Of a stretch of 64,000 nucleotides of DNA, positions 54,946-64,000 are shown one piece after another. The position numbers and the translations under genes are program-made. Each line of letters starts with the position of its first letter. Within the stretch, counting starts at the first letter, position 1. The DNA is from Rotaria socialis (lineage: Eukaryota > Rotifera > Eurotatoria > Philodinida > Philodinidae): assembly GCA_905331475.1 (NCBI GenBank), contig CAJNYU010003816.1, forward strand, positions 28,554 to 92,553, in the 5' to 3' direction. Below the pieces are notes generated by a model, which saw nothing but the letters and a program-made list of their open reading frames with translations, ran no database searches and had not been told where the DNA came from.

Positions 54946-57900
54946 ATGAAGATTATCAAGTGGAAACTGTATACGATTTTTCTACTGTTTTTTGGTATAT
55001 GTCAATTGCAGATTATCACAAGTAAGATTTATCAAATCACTAAAATTGTATCCAAAAGTATCAACATTACTGACATAAGTATAAGATAAAGATATGCATT
55101 AAGTTTTAAAATCATAATTTGTTCATTGTGTACTAGGTTGAGTGCATGTACAGATGCCATTTGAAAAAGTTCTTTCTGCAATGGCAGACTAATGACAGCT
55201 ACTTCAAAAAGTGTTAGAGCATAACTTTTCGACTTTCAATGTAGTTTTTCATTTTTATTGATGACAGAGCAGTAATTTGACAAAGCAACTAAAGCAAACG
55301 GCATGTAATAGGTAGTGGATAGCTTGAAACATGTATATCGATTACATGTGTTGAGGAAGGTCATTATAATTGGATTGTTTTGCTTTTTCTCTTCCTTTTG
55401 TTGTATAAAAATTTTTATTAATTATTTTTCGATTAGAATAATTAATTATTTAAGACGTTTCGGAGATATCTTCCTCCTTGTTCAGTTTTATTTTATTTGG
55501 TGTTATGTTTTGTTTTTACTATTTACAATACGTATCTGACTATTCTTTTTCTTTTTCTTTAATAGTGGAACGTAGAGTGATGTCAAAATCCCGTTACACC
55601 GGGTAACGACTTTTTCTCCAGCTAAACTTACTTTATAAACATTCGGTGTATTACCCCTAGGGTATTTACTTTCATTTAACTATATGTTTTAGAGTTGAGG
55701 AATTTGAGCTGTTTTGGTGTATTACTCCTAGGGTATCCACTTTCATTTAACTATATGTTTTAAAGTTGAGCAATTTGAGTTGTTTTGGGGTATTACCCTA
55801 AAGCATAACAACTTGGATATCCTCGAAGAAATACACAAAAACAACTTGAATTTGCATGAGATGCTCAATTCGAATTTGAATATAATTGATTCATGTACTG
55901 CACAGTAACACTTCGGAAAAACTTAAGGCACAGATATTGCTACAGGAAAATGCAAATAATATCATTTTATCTGAATTGTTTTTTTTAAATAATTTGAATT
56001 TAGACATGCATATTACTGAGGCTAAAATGCATGGCATAAATTATGATTCCTGGGAGCATTCCCTGGATTCCTGACAATGCGTAACATTGATTGATGGAAG
56101 GCTGTCGCTGCTGGAAGCTAGCCGGACGCTACTGTATGAATATCTTAGGCTTCTAAAAGAATGCGTGAAATTGCTGAAACCATGTATCAGGTTGCTAAGA
56201 TTATTCCTCGGCTTCCGACACCCTTGCCTCACGTTGCGGCCAGTACGAGTGGAGTCCTTCGTGACACACCACAGGTACCGGAACACATACCTGAGCTGCT
56301 AGATACATCATACAGGTTACTGCAACTGTGCCTCATCTTGCTACAGGTATCCAGATCAACTTTCACACAAATTAACCTATACATCTCAGACCCAGGTCGA
56401 GCAATCCGAGAGTAGGCACCTATCGGAACCCATCCGATCCGACTGGAGTCCAATACGATTTTATCGGTTCCTGCCAGATCTTACAGAATTATCGTTGGAT
56501 TCCGGGTCGAGGAATCGATGTCGGATCCTCAGTGTCTGATCCCTATGAATTCCAAGGAAAAAGCGTTGTATGTCATCGGAAGTTCATAGGATTCCAACAC
56601 TGAGGGTCCGACATCGATTCCTCGACCCGGAATCCAATAGAATTGTATCGGATTGTAGGATATTTCCAGGTTCCTATCGGATCCGATGTCGGATTAGTCG
56701 ACCTGGGGATCGCTCAATTTCTTACAGCAAACACAGGAATGCATCTAGCAACCTTAGGCATGCTTCTAGCAACCTTAGGTATGTTTCTAGGAACCTCAGG
56801 ATTACTGCTAGCAACCTCTGGAATTGTTTTAACAAACACAGGTATCCTTGTAGCAGATTCAGAGTCATCAATGGATTCTTCGAAAATCTCGTTCTTATTT
56901 TATGTGGAATTAGGCAGTTCTTCCGAACTCCTCAACTTTAAAACATACAGTTATATAAAAGTGGATACCCTAGGAGTAATACACCAAAACAGCTCAAATT
57001 CCTCAACTCTAAAACATATAGTTAAATGAAAGTGGATACCCTTGGGGTAATATCCCAAAAAGAATTTGATGGGTATTATGACTTGGAAATCACGATACCC
57101 AGTGTAACGGTATTGTGACATCTATGGGAACGTAATGACAAGACGGTAACACTGGCCGATAAAACTTATATGTTTTGACGTTCCGTTCCACTATTAAAAA
57201 AAAAGAAAAAGAATAGTCAGATACGTATTGTAAATAGTAAAAACAAAACATAACATCAAATAAAATAAAAACTAAACAAGGAGGAAGATATCTCTGAAAC
57301 GTCTTAAATAATTAATTATTCTAATCGAAAAATAATTAATAAAAGTTTTTATACAACAAAAGGAAGAGAAAAAGCAAAACAATCCAATGTATATCGATTA
57401 TATTTATTTCAGTCGAACTTGGAGTTCATAGACAGGTATCAAATTCTGATCGTTTTAAATCTGTATTCTATTATGTACTTACTTATTGTTGATTCAACAA
57501 ACTATTTGTTCACGTATGAGTACTAATTGAACTGTCGAGCATCAACCACAAAAACAAATCTATTGATTTTCACAGTACCTATGTTTCTGGAATATTTCAG
57601 TTGTTAAAACACATTTACCCAGGATGAAGGTGAACATTCGGATCCTATCGGATTGTCTTAATACTGAGAGAATTCGATCGGAAGTAACTGGGGGAATCCA
57701 GTGATCCAGATTTCGATATAAAATCCGACTGAATCCAACTAAGTTTTCAGCAAATCCTCTCAGTTCTCGCCGAATTCCGACCAAATCCGATTAAATCCGG
57801 ATCGGATTCCGGATCACTGGATTCCTTGACCTGGTTACATAAAATATTTTCGATGCGTCGTATTTTGTCAGACATTAAAGCATGACACTAAGCATTTGTC

Positions 57901-60900
57901 TGTAAATACATTTCTTCCAACAAGTCTGCGGTACATTTTCAAGGTGTATTTTGTTTTTACACTCTAGTATTGTCATTACTGTTCTCTCTGTTACTGATTA
58001 CTCATTTCAATTTCAGTTAAAACTATACTAGTGATGCATCTAATATTGAACTCGAATATAGTAACAGTTTTACATCTGACTAGTGTTTGAGTGTTGGATC
58101 TAGATCAGACTACTTCTAAATAGTTCCCATGTAACAAAAACCGCATGAAAATCGGCGGTTAACCGCGGTTTTACCGGTCAGCTTACCGGTTCCCGTCAGT
58201 GAAAATTTACCGGAATTTACTGCGGTAAACCACTGGCTTTTATTGATACCGCGGTTATCGGTAAAAAAATCGGTTAACCGGTTCGTCTATAATCTTTGAC
58301 AAAAAAAAGTGTTCCAAATCATCAATTAAGCTATTTTGAACATACTTTTCTAATTTTACATGCGATAAACATGAGCAAAAAGCGCTGGTTTTACCGGTCC
58401 GGTTACCGGCTCTCTTTACCGTAGGAAGGATAAATACCGCGGTTTACCGCAAAAAATGATCCGGTATTTGCAACATGGGTTCATTCTTAAAGAAATAAGA
58501 CTAATCGAAAAATGAGTCACTATAGTGTGTGTTACAGCATATGCACTTTCAATATGTTCAACTGCGATAATTACATATTGTTACATGCATAGAGCAAAAT
58601 GATGAATAAATGGGTTGATGATAGATAGGAGAGAATTGTGACTATGATTCATTCATGTATTAGTACCTAGAAAAATATCACGAGCAAGATATTTGATTTA
58701 TTCTGAACTTCTCAAATTTCTGATAGGTCAAAGTGAAAGAAGTAAAAACATTTTCTAAGAATTGCTTTCAATGCTTTATTTAACTTGAGTCTAACAGAGA
58801 AGGAGTGTTAAGTATTAATCTGGATTTGAATTTAGTGGGATTTCACCTAACTAAGATTTTTAAATATCTTTACAGCTTTTTTACGGATGACCTTGGCAGA
58901 CTTACTTATATTCAACATGATTATCAATATAATTTACTCTGTTCCAAAATAATACTTAACATTAAGAGACGAAAGTTGATATGAGTGTCAGCATTTCATG
59001 TAACTGAAACTATTATTATGAAATTTTTCGGTGGTTAAAAAATTGAATCGCACATTTGACTACTGGTTTAGATAAACTTGAACTAAAAAATGTGATTTTA
59101 TCCATTGAATAACTGTATTTCCGCTTAATACTAATTGGTTGACATCTGTCAATATTTTCGAAGAAAAATAGATATACACTACCGAACCCTTTCTAGTTTC
59201 GTAGAAGCTACGAAAACTAAGATAGTTCTTCCCTCTGGTACATCGATCTAACCTTTGCAACTAACTCATTTTAAAATCTGTGAGACGAAACCGTTCAGGT
59301 TTAAAACCAAACTGTATAGATTTCACATAAAACCACAAATGATTTGTCTAGAAGTTGGGTGGTTTTGTAGCTACTGCAAAACTTGAAAAGGTTCGGTAGT
59401 GCACCTCCTTTTCTTAGGGTGTATCAAGCATAATGTTGCATATAAATATCATCATGAAAAATGTCAGAAGCTTGTGTTGTAGTTCTTGTCGACCATTGTC
59501 CATTGAGATGCATTCACTTTTCGTTCTATTTCTTTGTAATTTGCCAAGACTGCAATAAAACATTGCATTGTTCAGAAATTAAAAGCTTATTCGTGTTAAA
59601 ATGATTTATTGTGTTGCTAAGCAAATTATTTGCATTTCATAATCGACGTATATTTAGATATGACCATTTGAAAATTGTTAGCACGATATTATTCTATTAA
59701 CAATTTTATTTTTGAAAAACAAAATGATTGCTTACTCATAGAAATTTCGTTTCTCTCTGTAGTTTAAGAAAATCCGAAAAGGTCACCCCAACGCATTTCT
59801 TACTTTAGAATATGACTCTCTCTCTAAAAGATCTGGTATAAAAGATCAGTGGTGACTTCTCATAGTGATATTTATGGCTCTCGTGATAGCTAGTGTATGA
59901 CTCAGTAGGTTTCGACGAGGGAACATTTTTTGCTACCCAGGATAAACAATCCGATAGCTGGATCCAATCGGATTTCGATCGGTTCCTGCACGATTCTAAG
60001 TAAACCTGGGTTGTGGACACACTCGTCGATCCCTAGTGTTGGAATCCGATCGATTCTTGCAGGAACCAGTCAAAACCCGATAGGTTTCTTTAGGATCTCG
60101 TTGGAATGCGACTCCTTAAATGCCTAACGAATTCGACTGTTGGATTTAGTCGGATGTTCACCGGATTCCAACACTAGAGATTCGTTAGTAGTTCCTCAAC
60201 CCGGAATCCCATGGGAATTTGTCGGCTCGGCGAGTTTTATAAGATCCTATCGGATTCATTCACCTGGACAATTAAAAACATACTCACGCAATTTCTAATT
60301 TAAAGGTGAAGCAACCGATATATCTTCTGCAAACACTGCAACCTTCACCTACGACAATAACGCTTCACGTACAACACAAGCCACCTATGCCACCATTACG
60401 TCTTCATTAGCATTGACCCCTGTGTCTCAAACAGAAGTAGTGGTCACTTCAATAACTTCAGAAACATCTATAACCCAACTGACGACCACCGAGAGTCCTA
60501 GTTCTTCAACAAACTTCATCGGTTCTATCGACAATAATACATATACATCCACCTTGGCCACAACTATTACAATGGTGGCTCAGAACACTTTCGAAACTAC
60601 AACAGTCGCTGAGTCAAATGTTAAGAGTTCAACAGACGAAAACAACTCTATAGTGATTATAACTACGACTGAAAGTCGGAGTACTTCCGGTATTGTAGAA
60701 CTTACTGAGGATTCAAATGTTACTACGACCCCATCTATCGCTAGTAAAGTAACCGAATCTCAGACTACCTCCCAATTCGAAGAAACTGATAATACATACA
60801 TAACAATCACAACCACCACGGAAACGTTCAGCACTTCAACTGTAGCAACTTTCACTTCTGACACTTCTAATTCTGATCATTCGTCTATATCAGGCATTGT

Positions 60901-63900
60901 ACGAACAGATGAAACAACAGTACAAACACAAATCGGTCAGGGCACATCAGTATTTACAATGAACTTATCGGAAAGCATGATATCATCAACTCCAGCAAAC
61001 AGTATGCTTGAAACAATTATATTCACTTTATCGTCAAGCATAAATGCAACAACAGCAACAGCTCAGAACAATTCTACAGATAAAGCAGGCAGCGATTCAT
61101 CGCTATCAACCGTATCAATGGTAGATAGCTTGATCTCGTCTACTGTAGTAACCGATTTAACTCAAACGAGTAACGATATTTTCTCGTCTGCCATTATTCC
61201 TACCAGGCAATCTGAAATAACCTCTAAGAGTCAAACAAATCAGAACACATTGATACCAACCACGACAGTTGCAGGAGATATAATTTCCCTCTCATCACAG
61301 GCCATCACTATTAACATCACAGTGTCTACACCAGAGTTTTCCATTAGCTCCACAATAAACTCTTCGATGACTTTTGACGACCTGGCAATGAAGGACACAT
61401 CGATAACCTCTATGACTATCACTCAGGCACTAAGTTCTACAGTGATCCCAGCTTCAATTGAAGACACATTCATTTCTTACTCAACATCTTCCTCAAGCAT
61501 TACAGGAGACACTAAGACGACTGCCGAGAGTCAAACATATGAAAATACCTCATTGCCATCCGACACGATAGTAGCAAGCATGACTTCGTCAACCACACTG
61601 GCCACTGCAATTAGCGCCAGTTCGTTCACTCCTGAAAGTCGCCTTACTCTTACAGCACAACCCACCACAACTATGAACGATCAGACGGCAGAGAATCGAT
61701 TGATATCGACCACAGAAGCAAATGAAAACAGCAGCTCTCTCACTAGCGAATTCTCTACTACAAACACCATCACCTCTAATATTATTCCGTCGCGATCAGC
61801 AGGGATCATTTCTGACACTCAAACTACAAGAACTTTTGATGATATTAATTCTTCTTCAACACTACCAAGCGTGTCTGATACTACCAGTACTCTCGTATCC
61901 TCCTCTACAGCGAGTAGCACGCTCGCAGCCGAAACAACTTTTGATATTGCAACAAGTGGACGAACTTTGGATACGAACACTATGATCACGGAAAGCTATG
62001 CTTTGGTAACGACAACAACAACCGCTTATACACCAGATCTATGTCGCAACTCAACACAACTTGCACTAAGTAACGGCACATGTGTTTCCTATGGTGTCGC
62101 ACAGGTTTTTCAAAACCTTTTCCCCTTCAATATTCTAAGTTCTATTTCTTTTCAAGGAATACGCTGCTACATTGGTCAATAGTGTGAACACTAGTGCTAT
62201 CGATTTAGCCAATGCACTCCCTTTGTACATATCATCGACTGTGAATTCAAGCCTATCGAGTAACTCCAATAACACTGTAAGCCCAAGTAAAATCAATGAA
62301 GTCGTCGATAACGTGAACAATATCAGTATCGTTGTAAATTCTGATTCGTCTCTCTTCATGGTACAAAAAATCAATCTTAATGCACAGCAAGTCGTAGTAG
62401 GGGCGAGTTTCCAACGAATGTCAGGTGGATCACCCGTCACCAATACTACCCAAGATTCCACGTTCAATGGAAACCTTTCAGCAGCTGCTCTCGTTTCCAC
62501 AGAATCATTAGTCAACATACAATCTCTGACCATGTTCATCATTGATAAACCAACCATGTATGAATCCATTGGCAATGCGACAAACAAGTCGTTAGCCTCA
62601 TCAATTATTGTTGCATCCGTACTAAGAATCAATCCGTCATCTGCTGCCATAAACATTTCTCTATATTTCCAAATATTACCTGAATACCGTCCAAATGCTA
62701 CAGTCATATATTCGTGTTCATTCTATGACATAAACAACTCTGATTGGAACGAAACGGGCTGCACAGTACCGATTCTCAACATACAATTCAATCGATACGA
62801 GTGTAGTTGCAATCATCTAACAACGTTTGCTCTCACTTGGTCAGCCACTCAGATATCCGAAACAACAAGTAACGTCATATCTACGAATTTGATTACGACA
62901 TTAGCTACGGACACCTCCGACAGTTCAACATCACTGACTCTTACTAGCACGTTTTCAACAAACAAAACAAATACCGAAGCTATAGCTATCCCGACTGCTA
63001 GCACCCCCGAAAAAATCACCTCCAATCTTCCAACGCCACAATCAGATACATTCCTTAGTATAGAGACGACAACACCATCCTCAACAATCGTCTCCATGGT
63101 ACCTTCGAGTGCAGTCCATTATATATCAGAAACAACACCGTCAACAAACATTGCGACAACAGAAACTAACTCTCCTCTCACTCCACCGGCTCCTGTTCAG
63201 ACAAATCATACACAAACAGCGCCAACCGAGGCACCAGTCAACACCAACCTAGTGACTTCAATCACGCCAACGTTTGGTTTCAGCGAAACCAGTACTACAG
63301 GAGCTCCAACCCTGTCTTTAACTGCCCCCAACACACAAACCGTTACCGTTATCTCGTCATCAGTTTCTACTTCGCCAAACAACGAAGGAACCGTGATAAC
63401 AGCTGCAGGTATCTCTCCAGAACAAGTTACTCCACTAACTGGTACAACAGTGCCCAGCGCAACAAGTAGCACTGGAACTGAGAATTCATTCTCAAACATC
63501 CCGATCACGCAAACTAGCAATGAACGCTCGTCACCTGTCACTACTTTGCCAAACAACGCAGGAACCGTGACAACAGCTACAGGTATCTCTCCAGAACAAG
63601 TTACTCCACTAACCGGTACAACCGGCTCCAGTGAAACAACCACCAACGGGACTGCGAATTCATTCTCAAGCATACCGATCACCCAAACTAGCAATGAACT
63701 CTCATCACCTGTCACTCCTTCGCCACACAACGCGGGAACCGTTACAACAGCTGCAGTTATCTCTCCTGAACAAGTTACTCCACTAACCGGAACAACCGGC
63801 TACAGTGCAACAAGTAGCACCGGAACTGAGAACTCATTCCCAAGCATCCCGATCACGCAACCTAGCGATGAACTCTCATCACCGGTCACTACTTTGCCAA

Positions 63901-64000
63901 ACAACGCAGGAACCGTGACAACAGCTGCAGGCATCTCTCCAGAACAAGTTACTCCACTAACCGGAACAACCGGCACCAGGGCAACAACAAGCACCGGGAC
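54946..64000 (+). CDS. Mucin-like GAIN/GPS surface protein with 58-residue repeats, cut by right edge
   Basis: Proposed exons: 54946-55021, a signal peptide (KWKLYTIFLLFFGICQLQII) ending in phase 1 at GTAAGA; 60306-62104; and 62157 to the window end, all consistent in phase. Exon 2 encodes about 560 residues of Ser/Thr-rich mucin-like sequence ending in a short Cys-containing segment (NGTCVSYGVAQ). Exon 3 begins with a GAIN-like region and the GPS motif YECSCNHLTTFAL, which closely match the receptor at 48395-50916, including an intron at the same codon. After the GPS there is no membrane segment within the window; instead more Thr/Ser/Pro-rich sequence and then 58-residue tandem repeats run off the edge. 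Probably a heavily O-glycosylated cell-surface or secreted protein. The link between exon 1 and exon 2 over 5.3 kb is inferred from phase and context. Confidence 0.72.
55369..57388. mobile_element. 2-kb foldback element with ~200-bp terminal inverted repeats
   Basis: Bases about 55369-55571 and 57186-57388 are near-identical inverted copies (for example ACTATTTACAATACGTATC on the left, its complement on the right). A second inverted set lies inside: a roughly 85-bp unit around CATTTAACTATATGTTTTA occurs twice on the left (55640-55800) and inverted at about 56965-57055 on the right. The centre (56080-56850) is higher in GC, with degenerate ~27-bp repeats (CTAGCAACCTTAGG type near 56740-56820) and a nested element. 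No transposase frame. It sits in the large intron of the mucin-like gene. Confidence 0.8.
56391..56707. mobile_element. Nested inverted-repeat element, CCCAGG/AATCCGA family, copy A
   Basis: Left end CCCAGGTCGAGCAATCCGA and right end (read inverted) CCCAGGTCGACTAATCCGA differ at two of 19 positions. The interior folds back again around 56500-56640 (ATTCCGGGTCGAGGAATCGA opposite its complement). Non-coding. Lies inside the 2-kb foldback. Confidence 0.65.
57617..57836. mobile_element. Inverted-repeat element, CCCAGG/AATCCGA family, copy B
   Basis: Begins ACCCAGGAT and ends CCTGGTT in inverted orientation; the interior is packed with TCGGATTCC, AATCCGA and GGATCC motifs. About 220 bp, non-coding. 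Confidence 0.5.
58126..58479. mobile_element. Inverted-repeat element with ACCGGT/CCGCGG-rich core
   Basis: Ends CCCATGTAACAAAAACCG (left) and, inverted, CCCATGTTGCAAATACCG (right) match at most positions. The interior repeats TTTACCGG, GGTTAACCG and CCGCGGTT in both orientations. It has no coding frame and is clearly richer in GC than its surroundings. Confidence 0.6.
59936..60267. mobile_element. Inverted-repeat element, CCCAGG/AATCCGA family, copy C
   Basis: Left end CCCAGGATAAACAATCCGATAG; the right end, read inverted, gives CCAGGTGAATGAATCCGATAG. The interior carries GGAATCCGATCG, TCGGATTT and a pair of inverted blocks around CCTAGTGTTGGAATCCG and CGGATTCCAACACTAG. It ends about 40 bp before the acceptor of exon 2 of the mucin-like gene. 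Confidence 0.6.
63387..64000 (+). repeat. 174-bp (58-codon) tandem repeat in the mucin-like gene
   Basis: The marker GGAACCGT starts at 63387, 63561, 63735 and 63909, an exact 174-bp period. Each unit encodes SPEQVTPLTGTT followed by Thr/Ser-rich sequence and IPITQ. At least three and a half units are visible and the array continues beyond the right edge. The constant period keeps the frame. Confidence 0.95.

Noticed and set aside
56041..57029. Cluster of 60-130-codon frames in the centre of the foldback element
   Set aside because: Present on both strands, built of repeats, no shared domain or start; not genes.
60413..62182. Mucin-like frame as a complete gene starting at 60413
   Set aside because: That start is TTG, not ATG, and the frame is open upstream to an acceptor at 60305; the end runs into an intron at 62105.
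63206..63994. Long minus-strand frames opposite the 174-bp repeats
   Set aside because: Shadows of the repeat on the coding strand; the plus-strand frame continues the GPS protein without a stop.

Overview
The window reads as nuclear DNA of a bdelloid rotifer (inference). Support: AT-rich sequence, genes broken by many short introns of about 40-70 bp, and a mix of conserved metazoan genes with families common in bdelloids: an ADP-ribosyltransferase fused to TPRs, an F-box/LRR-like protein, GAIN/GPS proteins, and a secreted bacterial-type beta-lactamase-like hydrolase. I saw no rRNA, tRNA or CRISPR array. Splice junctions were read by eye; where I give exon coordinates the phases add up.

Left part (1-32.9 kb). 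Minus-strand housekeeping genes come first: proteasome ATPase Rpt2/PSMC1 (cut by the left edge), a CARHSP1-like cold-shock protein and TFIID subunit TAF8. A plus-strand tandem pair of ADP-ribosyltransferase-TPR genes follows; copy 1 is broken and copy 2 intact. Next are an unrecognised minus-strand nuclear-looking protein, a small plus-strand conserved protein, a divergent alpha-tubulin with Cys at position 40, and an F-box protein with a 555-bp intron. A head-to-tail minus-strand pair closes the part: NCKAP1 (WAVE complex) and VPS33A (HOPS/CORVET).

Middle (33.4-42.4 kb). Two tandem plus-strand ABHD4/ABHD5-like hydrolase genes lie here; the first has Gly in place of the nucleophile Ser. They are followed by an intronless secreted class A beta-lactamase-like protein with a C-terminal golvesin-like domain (minus strand) and a small secreted peptide gene. 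From 43.1 to 48.4 kb I see no gene.

Right part (48.4-64 kb), all plus strand: an adhesion-GPCR-like receptor with signal peptide, GPS and 7TM; a Cys-loop receptor whose pore entrance reads A-D-R instead of the anion-type P-A-R and which needs a GC-AG intron; a short secreted peptide candidate; and a mucin-like GAIN/GPS protein. The last gene's signal-peptide exon (54946) appears to be split from its second exon (60306) by a 5.3-kb intron full of inverted-repeat elements. It continues past the right edge through 174-bp (58-codon) tandem repeats.

The most unusual structural signal is a set of short non-coding elements with one architecture: imperfect terminal inverted repeats around a GC-rich core of degenerate short-period motifs. 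Core motifs include CCCACA/TGTGGG, AATCCGAT and ACCGGT. One large foldback at 55.37-57.39 kb carries another such element nested inside it.
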